This document shows, piece by piece, positions 35,462-44,749 of a stretch of DNA of 64,000 nucleotides. A program made the translations under genes and the position numbers. The DNA lies in the NCBI GenBank assembly GCA_963669155.1, contig OZ022595.1:3188705-3252704 (forward strand). Reading direction: 5' to 3'. A model generated the notes under the pieces. That model was given only the letters and a program-made list of their open reading frames with translations, was not told the origin of the DNA and ran no database searches. This DNA comes from Arbacia lixula. Lineage: Eukaryota > Echinodermata > Echinoidea > Arbacioida > Arbaciidae. Each line of letters begins with the position of its first letter. Within the stretch, counting starts at the first letter, position 1.

Positions 35462-36793
35462 TCAACCGTGGAAGTCATAGATGACGTTTCTACTCTTGTC
35501 AATCTGTATGAGTCCTTGTGATTCCGAAAGAACGAGACAGTTGACTGTGTTGGGTAGCGGGTTTTCAAACTGTAGCTCCAGACGCAGATTACCGCTCTTT
35601 ACCAAGTTCAAGTGACATCCGTCAGACAAGTCGGGCGTGAGATCAAAGGCAAACAATGTATATCCTTCGGGGTACTCCTCCCTATTTATATCTATACCTT
35701 TGTCGGTGAAGAGACGGTTTGTACCCATGAACAGTGAATTGTAGGCGTGGATGTAGGTTTGGCCTGGTCCTGGCTTGAAATTCGGTCGTAGCGGTCTCAT
35801 CGGTATAGTCTCACCATCGACCGTGACCGACATGTAATTCAAATCCAGATGTTTGAAATTGTAAGGGTTTTTGGCATAGCTTCCATTGTAGGCGACGTTG
35901 TCAACAAAGCCAATGATGATGCGGTTGGGTAACTGTCCAAGAAAGAGGTTGTCTTTATTGACGGACATGTTTCCAGCGGGAATGGAGAAGGATTTCACAT
36001 CTACTTTATTGATGGGATACTTCGCGTTCGTTTTCTCCAATTCCTTTGCATGGCCGAGCATGACAGACGGACTCGTTTTCACTCTTCGGACAAAGAGGGC
36101 CGCTGATTCTATCTTTACCTTGTAGCCTGCGTTTTCGGTGGATGAGAGCAGAGAAAATGGGTCTTTACTACGGTTCAGTTTTACTTTCAAATCAACCCCC
36201 GGTAGCAATAGTCTCTCTTGAAAAAAGATGTCCGCGTAAATTGGTCCCAGCATAGACAAAAGCTTGCTTCCCGCGATGAATTTGTTTCTCTGCTTTAGCC
36301 CTTGGTTAACGTTTTGTTCCGCAAGCGGGTTTACGTTGTCCAGTCTCCCAGCTTGGTCTTTGTAATAGAGTTGCTGGGTGAGTTGAGAATCCTTGCTTTC
36401 TTTTCCATACTGCAGTAGAGATTCCAGTAGTGCTCTGTAGGGGTATGTATTAGAAGGTTGTGATACGAGTTTCTCGTTCAACGTGACATCTACTTGACTG
36501 AAGAGTGACGGTAGAAAGAGATTCACGGGTCCAACAGGCGCATCATCACGAAGATTTGAATTATCGGCATTGACCACTTTCACAGCTACTTGAAGAATAG
36601 TCTGAGACAAATCCACATATTCTTCGGCTGTTCCAGCAACGTGAAATTCGATGGGGCCTGCTTCGGTAATATTACTTACTGGATGGTATTCTACAAAGGG
36701 TCCTTTGATAATACTCATTTGAGTGTGAGGTACGGTAAACAAGTCCAGCTCCGATTTACAGCAAATACTACTCTTCTCGTGTAACAGAGCCAT
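35462..36793 (-). CDS. MCP: Major capsid protein, double jelly-roll
   Basis: 443 aa from ATG 36793. The segment FVEYHPVSNITEAGPIEF, then VNLFLPSLFSQVDVTLNEKL and the Tyr/Pro-rich YPYRALLESLLQYG, are characteristic of Polinton major capsid proteins, with expected length. The double jelly-roll fold is known for the family, not derived here. No stop or frameshift. It lies between the basic protein and the protease in a same-strand block. Confidence 0.92.
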   Translation of the reverse strand: MALLHEKSSICCKSELDLFTVPHTQMSIIKGPFVEYHPVSNITEAGPIEFHVAGTAEEYVDLSQTILQVAVKVVNADNSNLRDDAPVGPVNLFLPSLFSQVDVTLNEKLVSQPSNTYPYRALLESLLQYGKESKDSQLTQQLYYKDQAGRLDNVNPLAEQNVNQGLKQRNKFIAGSKLLSMLGPIYADIFFQERLLLPGVDLKVKLNRSKDPFSLLSSTENAGYKVKIESAALFVRRVKTSPSVMLGHAKELEKTNAKYPINKVDVKSFSIPAGNMSVNKDNLFLGQLPNRIIIGFVDNVAYNGSYAKNPYNFKHLDLNYMSVTVDGETIPMRPLRPNFKPGPGQTYIHAYNSLFMGTNRLFTDKGIDINREEYPEGYTLFAFDLTPDLSDGCHLNLVKSGNLRLELQFENPLPNTVNCLVLSESQGLIQIDKSRNVIYDFHG

Positions 36794-36812
36794 TTTGATG
36801 TTTCAGCGTAAA

Positions 36813-37232
36813 TTAGTCGAAGATATCTTGCACACGACGTCTTTTCGCTCGGGAACCTTCAGAGTGAATGACGCGTTTCTTTCCTCGTTTTTTCTTTTTA
36901 AGTATTAAATATCGGGCACCTCCAGTCTGACTTTTATTTTTCACACCGCTAATAGCTTTTTTCACTATTCGTTTTCCAGCACGTGACACATTTCTTTTCG
37001 CCGCCGATTTTAAGGAATGGCCATTGAGGGCGTCCTCCACTATATTTATTCCAGTTGACATGGCTTCTCTTCCCAATGCGAGAGCCCCTTTTTTCAACAA
37101 AGGGGTGGCTGTACGGAATAATCCTTTCACTAGACTCCCCAAACCGTGTCCTCTTTGCATAGCTGCACCTCTATACACAGGGATTCCCGAACCATATTGT
37201 TTCAGGTTTGCGGATAGTAATTGATGGCGCAT
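36813..37232 (-). CDS. Basic amphipathic virion-type protein (adenovirus VI-like candidate)
   Basis: 139 aa from ATG 37232. The N-terminal half has a Gly-rich turn and an amphipathic helix (HGLGSLVKGLFRTATPLLKK, then GREAMSTGINIVEDAL). The C-terminal half is strongly basic (LKKKKRGKKR, RAKRRRV). This design is shared by a Polinton/adintovirus protein compared with the adenovirus membrane-lytic protein VI or with core proteins. The assignment rests on design and position between the two capsid genes. Confidence 0.7.
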   Translation of the reverse strand: MRHQLLSANLKQYGSGIPVYRGAAMQRGHGLGSLVKGLFRTATPLLKKGALALGREAMSTGINIVEDALNGHSLKSAAKRNVSRAGKRIVKKAISGVKNKSQTGGARYLILKKKKRGKKRVIHSEGSRAKRRRVQDIFD

Positions 37233-37249
37233 GATGAATCAATGGTCAA

Positions 37250-38029
37250 TTAGATGAGGTTAGAGGAGCGTTCTCGAAAATGAAGCTTCACTATCACCTT
37301 TCCTCGTTCGAATGGTACAACTTCTCCAGTTTCAGTGGTTAATATAATATCTATCGTCTCAAAATTAAAGATCTTTAAGGGAAGATAGTGAGGAGTGATG
37401 TATGTATTGACGATGTTTTCATGTCGCTTGGTCGGTTTCACGGCAATGGTCCTGAGTAATGGAACTGTAGCGTCACCCACATGCTGAAATTGTACAATGT
37501 CGGAATACACGTAAAACGTGTGAAAGTTCATGTGCACATCTACTGGTAAAGGGCTAGCCGTCGTTTCTGTAATCCGGCATTCTCCTTCAAAACCTAATAT
37601 CCGCGCTAAATGACAGGATATGAATATTTCTACGTGGTTTCGTATCATAACGTGACATCGTCGGGATCGCTTCTTATAATAGAACCCCACATTTTCACGA
37701 ATTCTTTCAGGTATTTCGTCATTTATCGTATCACACAGTTCCTCCCCAGTAAAGTAGTATCCAGTTGGTATGTTGACTCTGTATGGTACGGGGACGGATG
37801 TGTCTAACGCTTCAGACTCAACATCATACGTAAAGAAGACAAGCCAGTTATCATCTTCTCCGACGTTATACCAAGTGTTCTGGAATTGTATTTCCGCTAA
37901 CCCGACTTCATAATCTTCGTTGAGGGCTAAAGCGTTTTGTAGTTTCGTGGTATAACGGCATGTTTTGTTTTCCGGAAAGTACCCGAAGGAACTGTTGCTG
38001 GGTAACGTTACGTAAAACTGAGAGCTCAT
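37250..38029 (-). CDS. mCP: Minor capsid / penton-type protein
   Basis: 259 aa from ATG 38029; the frame extends 8 codons further only via GTG. It opens with FYVTLPSNSSFGYFPENKT and YTTKLQNALALNEDYEVGL, the signature of the Polinton minor capsid protein. The single jelly-roll fold and pentameric vertex role are known for the family. It lies between the basic protein and the integrase. Confidence 0.9.
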   Translation of the reverse strand: MSSQFYVTLPSNSSFGYFPENKTCRYTTKLQNALALNEDYEVGLAEIQFQNTWYNVGEDDNWLVFFTYDVESEALDTSVPVPYRVNIPTGYYFTGEELCDTINDEIPERIRENVGFYYKKRSRRCHVMIRNHVEIFISCHLARILGFEGECRITETTASPLPVDVHMNFHTFYVYSDIVQFQHVGDATVPLLRTIAVKPTKRHENIVNTYITPHYLPLKIFNFETIDIILTTETGEVVPFERGKVIVKLHFRERSSNLI

Positions 38030-38081
38030 CTTGGTCCAATACCCTCTAAGCACCAGCCTTAATTCAAGTGTCTACGAAGGG

Positions 38082-39188
38082 CTATCTACTTCGTCTTTTA
38101 TTAAAGTCCCCCACTCTCTCTACCCAACTGTCGAATTCTTTACCATATCCTTTCCAACGAACTAAATATTCTTTCTTCCCCCTACGTGTACGCGTACGCA
38201 GAATCTTTTCAATAGGATAGCTCGATCCTTTAGTCTTGACTACTTTCTGTAGTTCATGCTCGTAAAACGTACCGCGTACTTGCTCACCGTTATAATCCTT
38301 AATCCTATAGGAGTGGATAGGGCGGGATAATCTCATACTCACTGTAAAGATTTCTTCGGACCAGTTTGCTTCGTAACCCTTTTCAAAACGCATTTTATTC
38401 TTACTGATACGAACTTGATCTCCTAAGTGAAACTTGAACCGCCTTTTCTTGTTACGTGTTTTCCGTTTTCTTTCACCATATAGAACATCCAGGACTTTTT
38501 GCTGATTTTCGATCTTTACCTGGTTAGGTCTCATTTTGATGCTCGAATGTACCGTGTCGTTGTACCCATCCATGATCCGATTCAGAATATCTATATACCG
38601 GTACGTATTGGCAAAGGTGAAATAGCGCCACATTTTTGTTTTAAGCGTTCTATTAAAACGTTCAATAATGGACGCTTTTGTTTCGTTTTCAGTGGTGAAA
38701 AAGTAGATATCTTGATTTTTCAAGAACTTTTGAAACTCCTTATTCAAAAATTCACTTCCTTTGTCCGTGTGCAACATTTGAGGTGAACGCCCATCTTTTA
38801 AGATTTTTTGAAAAGCCCCAACGATTTCTTTGGCTGTTTTAGTTTTTAATGGAATCGCCCAAGCGTACTTGGATAATACATCTATACACGTTAACAAGTA
38901 CCGATATCCATCATTGAATTCCTGTAGATTGTGAACATCCACTAGATCTGCCTGCCAGTTCTCATCTATTCCTCGCACTTCCACCACGTTTCTACGAAAT
39001 TTCTTTCTAGCTGGTGCATGTAGAGTGTACGTGTCCTGTTTCATCAACCATTGTTTCACCGCATTCAGAGTAACGTTCTCATATCCTTCCGCTTTCACAG
39101 CTTTCCACAATTTTAACGGACCTCCAAGACTCCCTCTATTTAACGGATTGTAGTAAATGCCTTTCAGAGCTTTCTCTAAGACCCCCAT
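38082..39188 (-). CDS. INT: Retroviral-type (RVE) integrase with C-terminal chromodomain
   Basis: 368 aa from ATG 39188. The DDE core has D81 (WQADLVDV), D142 (LHTDKGSEF) and E176 (ASIIERFNRTLK), with 33 residues between the last two. A basic linker follows. Residues ~324-362 form a chromodomain (YPIEKILRTR, EYLVRWKGYG, DSWV), which in this enzyme class may direct insertion to marked chromatin. The enzyme should join the TIR ends to target DNA, giving the 6-bp duplication seen here. Confidence 0.95.
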   Translation of the reverse strand: MGVLEKALKGIYYNPLNRGSLGGPLKLWKAVKAEGYENVTLNAVKQWLMKQDTYTLHAPARKKFRRNVVEVRGIDENWQADLVDVHNLQEFNDGYRYLLTCIDVLSKYAWAIPLKTKTAKEIVGAFQKILKDGRSPQMLHTDKGSEFLNKEFQKFLKNQDIYFFTTENETKASIIERFNRTLKTKMWRYFTFANTYRYIDILNRIMDGYNDTVHSSIKMRPNQVKIENQQKVLDVLYGERKRKTRNKKRRFKFHLGDQVRISKNKMRFEKGYEANWSEEIFTVSMRLSRPIHSYRIKDYNGEQVRGTFYEHELQKVVKTKGSSYPIEKILRTRTRRGKKEYLVRWKGYGKEFDSWVERVGDFNKRRSR

Positions 39189-39397
39189 TCTCTCGAGCTT
39201 CTACCGTCATACCGATCAACAACAATGAACACCGGGTCAATCACGCATTTGTTTTATACACACTACAGTATTAAGTATATACACGGACAAGAATATATAC
39301 GTTTACTGATATTTAATTAACATTCAACCATGTATGCAACGAGTGTCTATGAGACATTATTTTACATTGACATGATATATTCACAAAATGAAACGAC
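39189..39397. other. Short spacer between INT and right-end ORFs
   Basis: AT-rich 209 bp. No motif recognised beyond possible 3' processing sites for the right-end ORF. Confidence 0.4.
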
Positions 39398-40465
39398 TTA
39401 GACAGTGTTTACGTCAAAAGTCAGTACATTCAATAAAACAGTCAACACTTTAGGGATCATCCACAAACATATATCTGCATACGTCGCTGGAGTATTTTGA
39501 GTCCAGGAAATGTGGTATTTAGTCAGCCCTTTTATAAATAGTCGTAAGAATTGTTCCTTGTCCTTGAGTGATAAGTCTGACTCTCGATATACTTTTAAGA
39601 AGTAGCAAACGGCTGCAATGGCACGCTCTCGAGCGTTTGGATGGGTTGATGAGCCTATACAGTTGGACAGCAACACATCGATAAAACTTTCGATGTCATC
39701 GTTTTCATCTAACAGTATAGAATCCAGATGTTGAAATTGAGGCATTTCCGTAACCTGTTGACACATGTTCAAAATACGTGACATGTCGCTTACGGTCACA
39801 TCAGCGCTGCCCGTAACACGTATGATAGTCGACAAAATTTCTCTCTCCTTGACGTCTACTTCATGTAACTGCTTGGTATCAAATCCGCTATCGTTAGCTC
39901 TGGTACAGTTATTTCTGGCAGTCCTATCTGCTCTCCCAGCGACCTGTAGACAATTCGTACTGAGGCATCCAGTCCGTCCATATGGCGCGCTAGCTTCACT
40001 CGCCGCTCTCTCAGCTCCTCTATCGTCTCCTGTTTGAGAATGTACTTCAGATACTCCGTGAACATGCGGCAGTCCATCATCTCCGGTTTCAGCCATAACA
40101 CCCGGGCAACGTGAGGGTAGAATCTCTCCACCTTGCTGGGGTCCAAGTACTCTACAGCTTGCCGTACCTCCAGTTGAGGGTTCCGCTCCGGCATGAATTC
40201 TAGGTCCCATTCCGTCGGATGTTCCTTCATGCTCTTGAAAATTTCTATGAGGTTCAAATATTCGATGACCATGAGCAATTCGGCTTTCTCTATCATTTTC
40301 GACATCTCCTGGCAACATCCCTCTTCGATTAAGGTTTCTGTCTGAGACATAATGTGTTTCTGACCTTAAAGATATCAGCTTGTAGAATGATTTTGAATCT
40401 TTAGCGTCTGGTAATTTTATGTCAAAAAAATCCTGTTTAAACTTGGAGCGAGTTTTCACGTTCAT
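39398..40465 (-). CDS. Right-end ORF A, 355 aa, unrecognised
   Basis: Open from ATG 40465 to a stop at 39398. The N-terminal ~38 residues (SKFKQDFFDIKLPDAKDSKS) and the C-terminal ~150 residues (SDMSRILNMCQQVTEMPQFQ, ERAIAAVCYFLKVYRESDL) look like ordinary helical protein. The middle, which overlaps ORF B in another frame, is rich in Gly, Arg, Ser and Cys, as expected for an overprinted or non-coding frame. Either the whole ORF is translated, or only its ends belong to a spliced or frameshifted product with ORF B. I recognise no domain. It is the first gene inward from the right TIR, mirroring the PC4-like gene on the left. Confidence 0.5.
   Translation of the reverse strand: MNVKTRSKFKQDFFDIKLPDAKDSKSFYKLISLRSETHYVSDRNLNRRGMLPGDVENDRESRIAHGHRIFEPHRNFQEHEGTSDGMGPRIHAGAEPSTGGTASCRVLGPQQGGEILPSRCPGVMAETGDDGLPHVHGVSEVHSQTGDDRGAERAASEASAPYGRTGCLSTNCLQVAGRADRTARNNCTRANDSGFDTKQLHEVDVKEREILSTIIRVTGSADVTVSDMSRILNMCQQVTEMPQFQHLDSILLDENDDIESFIDVLLSNCIGSSTHPNARERAIAAVCYFLKVYRESDLSLKDKEQFLRLFIKGLTKYHISWTQNTPATYADICLWMIPKVLTVLLNVLTFDVNTV
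39856..40350 (-). CDS. Right-end ORF B, 164 aa, nested in ORF A in the +1 frame
   Basis: ATG 40350 to TAG at 39856, lying entirely inside ORF A in another frame. The product looks like a real helical acidic protein (EKAELLMVIEYLNLIEIFKS; LDPSKVERFYPHVARVLWLK; ETIEELRERRVKLARHMDGL). Codons favour G/C at third positions, unlike the AT-leaning core Polinton genes, so this stretch may have been captured from a host. No family recognised. Confidence 0.6.
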   Translation of the reverse strand: MSQTETLIEEGCCQEMSKMIEKAELLMVIEYLNLIEIFKSMKEHPTEWDLEFMPERNPQLEVRQAVEYLDPSKVERFYPHVARVLWLKPEMMDCRMFTEYLKYILKQETIEELRERRVKLARHMDGLDASVRIVYRSLGEQIGLPEITVPELTIADLIPSSYMK

Positions 40466-40552
40466 CGTACACTTTCCATTGTTTGTGCTCACTCAGTGTT
40501 ACGGGTCGGTGATTTTCCTCCTTTCACTCCGAAATCTTGTCGGAACACGTCC

Positions 40553-40887
40553 TATGACGTAATGTATACGTGTACATGACGTCACTGACGTCATCCATAA
40601 TCATCGCCACAATCGTCATTATGACCATTGACAGTCGTCATTATGATCATTGACAGTCGTCATTATAATCCTAGATATGTCATATTTCATAATTAATCCC
40701 TAATTAATCCCTAATCCATAATTTATAATCCATAATCCATAATTCATAATCCATAATCCATAATTCATCTCTAAATCCATAATCCATATTCCATAATCCA
40801 TATTTCATATTTCATATTCCATATTTCATAATTCATAAATTTATGATTATGATATTAATTTCGGACTATACGTACCACTTTACTACT
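40553..40887 (-). repeat. Polinton right terminal inverted repeat (~335 bp)
   Basis: Reverse complement of 24169-24496 with a few small differences. It contains the matching CRE palindromes at 40577-40584 and 40586-40593. Confidence 0.95.
40577..40593. promoter_or_regulatory. Two CRE palindromes in the right TIR
   Basis: TGACGTCACTGACGTCA, the mirror of the left-end pair. It lies just over 100 bp upstream of the ATG of the first leftward ORF (40465). Confidence 0.5.
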
Positions 40888-42770
40888 AACATGGTGTGGG
40901 GATTGGATACATGCAATTTAGTAGCTTGTCTTGTTATATAGGATGTACAGCGCTGTTAGGCTGAAACATGATAGAAAATGAAACGGGCAAGAGGTTGGAT
41001 TTATGACGATACATAAAGATAAAGGTTTGGAGGACATTGATGTCATCGACCTTGAAGGTCTTTAGTTTGACAAATAATGGATTAGTGTGGTCACGAAACC
41101 CAGCTCCAACACATATGCGATCAGCTTTCTTTTGCAAAAGAATGATATTTTCAGTAATATTCCGTGATGTTGCCCACACGATAATACAATAAGAAATATA
41201 AGGTAGAACAACATTGTTGTACAACACAGGAAATATCCTGATTGGCATAAAATATTTTACTCTGTACAATATGCCAATATTACGAGAATGGCGTTATAAT
41301 GTTCTTCACATGATCACTCCAGTCAAGAGTCTCGTTGATATGTACCCCAAGGAACTTTGCACAAACTTTTTCTCTCATAGGGCACCATCAAGTAATACAT
41401 CGAGCTGGTGTTGACCACAAGACTTTCGATCTTTAAAGTGGATATACCTTGTTTTAGTACATTGAGAGAAAGTACGTTGATTCTAAACCAAAGAGTTAAT
41501 TTCGGGAGCTCCTTATTAATCTTGGTCTCAAGAGTGTGGATATTGCGATGAGATAAGAAAACACTTGTATCAACAGCAAATAATATATAATTCAAGGTGG
41601 GAGATACATTACAAATATCAGTGATATGAATGAGCGGACCTAATATGGAATCCTGCGGGACATCGCACTCTAATGCTGATACGTTGGAATTCACAGAATT
41701 GAAACGTGTATACTGCCATCTCTTGGATAGATAACTAGTAAACCATTGTAAGGCAATGCCCCGCACTCTAAAGTTCTCTAGTTTACCTAACAGAATTGAG
41801 TCGTCAAAAGCCTTGCTGAGGTCCATAAACACACCAATGCCATGCTCACGGGCAGCCAGAGCTCGAGATACATGGTCATAAAATTTCAGAACAGCATGGT
41901 CGGTTGAATGAGACTTCCTAAATCCATACTGGTCAGGGTTAAGACATTTATTTTTGTCAAGGAAGTTATACAGCCTATTGTATACAGTTCTCTTAGTATC
42001 TTAGAAAGACTTCAGTATTGAGATTGGTCTATAATTAGCAATACTCATGACATTAACTTTCTTATAAACAGGTATAACCCTGGTCAGTTTTAGGGGTGAT
42101 GGAAATACACCAGTCGATAAAGACACATATATGAACTAAGGCCTTACAATAAAACCAATGATTTGTTTCAACAACGATGTACTCAGATCGTCATGACCAC
42201 AAAAATTACTGTTTTCCAATGACTTCACTATATATAGTACTTCTATGCAATCAGTTGGCATAAGGAAAAAAGAGAGTTCAGATGGCTCACTAAGATATTG
42301 TCCATGATTAGTTCCGTCTGCATCTATTTTGTTTACCTCGATTGGACCGACATTAGTGAAATAAACATTGAAGGCATCAGCAATATCATCTGCGGAAGTG
42401 ATATCTTTATCCTCATGACACATTTTCTGTGAGGCCTCAGTCTTGCTGCGCTTACACAAAATATCCTTTGCAATTTTCCAGGTATAGAAGACATATTGCC
42501 ACTCGCATTCTCAAATCGTTTGAAGTAAAACATTGCCCGTGAGGATCTGATAATTGACGTCAATTTATTTCGATATTTCTTGTATTAATGAACATGGTCC
42601 GGTGAAGGTTTCTTTTTGCTTCTCTTGTATAAGACATTTCTCCTTTTAATAGACCGTTGAATACCTTTAGTAATCCATTGATGTTTCCTTTACTCTTACT
42701 ATTGGATTGCTTTAAGCCCGGAAAGTGCTTGTCAAAAGAGTGATCGATTTTTTTTTCCAAACTAGTTCAA
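40888..42770 (-). pseudogene. Degenerate LINE ORF2 (reverse transcriptase), 5' part
   Basis: The minus strand encodes RT segments across frames: IIRSSRAMFYFKRFENASGN, NYRPISIL, LNPDQYGFRKSHSTDHAVL, MDLSKAFDDSILLGKL and LQWFTSYLSKR. The catalytic FADD reads FAVDTSVF, and GVPQGSILGPL has become DVPQDSILGPL. Stops and frameshifts abound. CR1/Jockey-like. The Polinton interrupts its 3' end; the rest continues at 23950-24168. Confidence 0.85.
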
Positions 42771-43379
42771 TGCCATCTCAGCATGATTACATGCTAGCAC
42801 ACTACTCCAATCTTTCGACTGTAGGTCATCATTTAAGCACGAAATGTTTTCTCGATGATATATATCTTTTTTTTGTTGCAATTTTCTTTTTCTTTGTTCC
42901 AATCGTATGTACATCATATAACATCAGATATCTCACAATAAAATAAATCAGATTGATAATAATCTTTGTCACTTTTCACGAGCTTACCCGTTTTACGTTG
43001 TTTTTTTGGGGGGAAGGGTATGTGCAAGTCATCAATGGCGTTAAAAACATTTGTTATCCATCAGATAAATATTGTAGTTCAAATGCATCATCGAATGAAG
43101 GTTTTTTTTTTAAGTGTAGCTCACACCTTGAGGCAGAAGTGTCACTGTCATCATATATGTAATACATGTACATGATAATAAGCTTTAAAATAAATTTGCC
43201 ACATATCTAATTTAATACTTTGACATTTGCGTTTGTGTTGTTTTTTGTCACTCTAGATTGTTTTGTCGACTGTACTTCCCCAGTTACAATAAATCTTTGA
43301 TTGATTTACAACTACCAACCTCGATCATGAACCTTAAGATTATCCACATCCGGTCTTTTGGAACTTCCGGTTTCAAAGA
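42771..43379. other. No gene recognised
   Basis: AT-rich with T-runs near 42870 and 43000. Nothing supported. Confidence 0.4.
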
Positions 43380-43670
43380 AATCGTGGGAACGGGCCTTTG
43401 CACATGCAGGATCAATATTCTCTTCCACAGGGTTTGAAAACCCTGAAGTCAGTGACCATCTTCAAGGGCAACCTAAAGACATACCTGTGGTGCTTTTTAC
43501 ACACAACCATAAATTTTTTAACTTGTAAAGTTGGTACCTGTATTGTATTTTTTCTTCTTTTTTTTCTCTTTAATTTGCTCTGAAGTACCTTGAGCATCAA
43601 AGCAGGAGAGTGCCCTATATAAGTTCTGTGTATGTATTATTACTTTTATTAATATTATTATTATCATTAC
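43380..43670 (+). pseudogene. LINE 3' remnant (+ strand)
   Basis: Translation LPQGLKTLKSVTIFKGNLKT matches the last segment of LINE ORF2. It is followed by a 3' UTR and a (TTA)n-type tail near 43640-43665. Confidence 0.6.
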
Positions 43671-43699
43671 TATCTTTTCATCTGATCCGCAGTCAGTCC

Positions 43700-44237
43700 T
43701 ATATTAAATGAACCAGTGTCTGAAAAATAGACTACAAGTATATATACATGTAGAGTTCTTTATCATTTTAATTAAAAATTGAGTCTGTGGAATAGACTAC
43801 GTTACGTACAAAAATCTGGGTCATCTGATTCGGGCGGTCTTACATTGAATGAAACAGTGTCTGAAATACTAGAGAAGTATATACATGTAGATTTCTTTAT
43901 AATTTCAAATTAAAAATGAGTCTGTGGAATAGACTACGTTACGTACAAAAATATGCGTCATCTGATGCGGGCGGTCTCACATTGAATGAAACAGTGTCTG
44001 AGAAAATAGACTACAAGTATTTGCATGTAGATTTCTTTAAAATTTCAATCTGTCTGTGGGGTAGACATCGTTACGTACAAAATGTCATCTGACGCTGTCG
44101 GTCTGACATTAAATGAAGCAGTGTCTGATAAAAGACTACAAGTACATACATGTAGATTTCTTTATAATTTCAATCATAATGAGTCTGCGGAGTAAACTAC
44201 GTTACGTACAAAAATCTGGTCATCTGACGCTGTCGGT
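43700..44237. repeat. ~4 tandem units of about 125-142 bp abutting the gap
   Basis: Units share ATGAA-CAGTGTCTGA, TACATGTAGA, GAGTCTGTGG and GACTACGTTACGTACAAAA. The sequence runs straight into the N gap, so the true copy number is unknown. Confidence 0.8.
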
Positions 44238-44437
44238 NNNNNNNNNNNNNNNNNNNNNNNNNNNNNNNNNNNNNNNNNNNNNNNNNNNNNNNNNNNNNNN
44301 NNNNNNNNNNNNNNNNNNNNNNNNNNNNNNNNNNNNNNNNNNNNNNNNNNNNNNNNNNNNNNNNNNNNNNNNNNNNNNNNNNNNNNNNNNNNNNNNNNNN
44401 NNNNNNNNNNNNNNNNNNNNNNNNNNNNNNNNNNNNN
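44238..44437. other. Assembly gap (200 N)
   Basis: Exactly 200 N, a scaffolding placeholder. ORFs across it are meaningless. Confidence 1.
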
Positions 44438-44749
44438 GTCCCCCCCACCATTTATTTTCGGTCCTGTACACAGACGATATGTAATGTCCCCCACTATTTT
44501 CGTCCCCCCCCCCCCCCCCACTAACCGAGATTGGGTGGGATTAAAAAATTATGGAACCCCCCAAAAAACCATCACAACCCCCCCCCCCCACCCCCCCGCA
44601 CTGAGAGCACTTTCAGAGACTGGACGGGATGAAAAATTTATAACACCCCCCCCAAAAAAAAAAAAAAATAAAAAATAAAAAAATAAAAAAATAAAAAATC
44701 CAGCGACTTCTTGAGGATAAATATGTCCCCATCTTCAATGAGCGATTTC
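44438..44749. repeat. Poly-C/poly-A low-complexity segment
   Basis: Several C-runs, an AAATAAAAA run, and GAGAGCACTTTCAGAGACTGG. Its inverse recurs at 63003-63120 with G-runs, so it is a dispersed repeat. Confidence 0.75.

Larger units (their letters stand above)
24169..40887. mobile_element. Complete Polinton/Maverick element, 16,719 bp
   Basis: Both ends carry long inverted repeats starting AGTAGTAAAGTGG and ending CCACTTTACTACT. The flanks repeat AACATG (24163-24168 and 40888-40893), a 6-bp target duplication. AG...CT ends and a 6-bp duplication are Polinton hallmarks. The interior encodes the full core set: protein-primed polymerase B, integrase, FtsK/HerA-like ATPase, adenain-like protease, and major and minor capsid proteins. 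All have uninterrupted frames. Two convergent gene blocks meet at 33.5-34.9 kb. Intact TIRs, TSD and ORFs suggest a fairly recent insertion. Confidence 0.97.

Noticed and set aside
44113..44521. ORFs of X residues
   Set aside because: They cross the 200-N gap.
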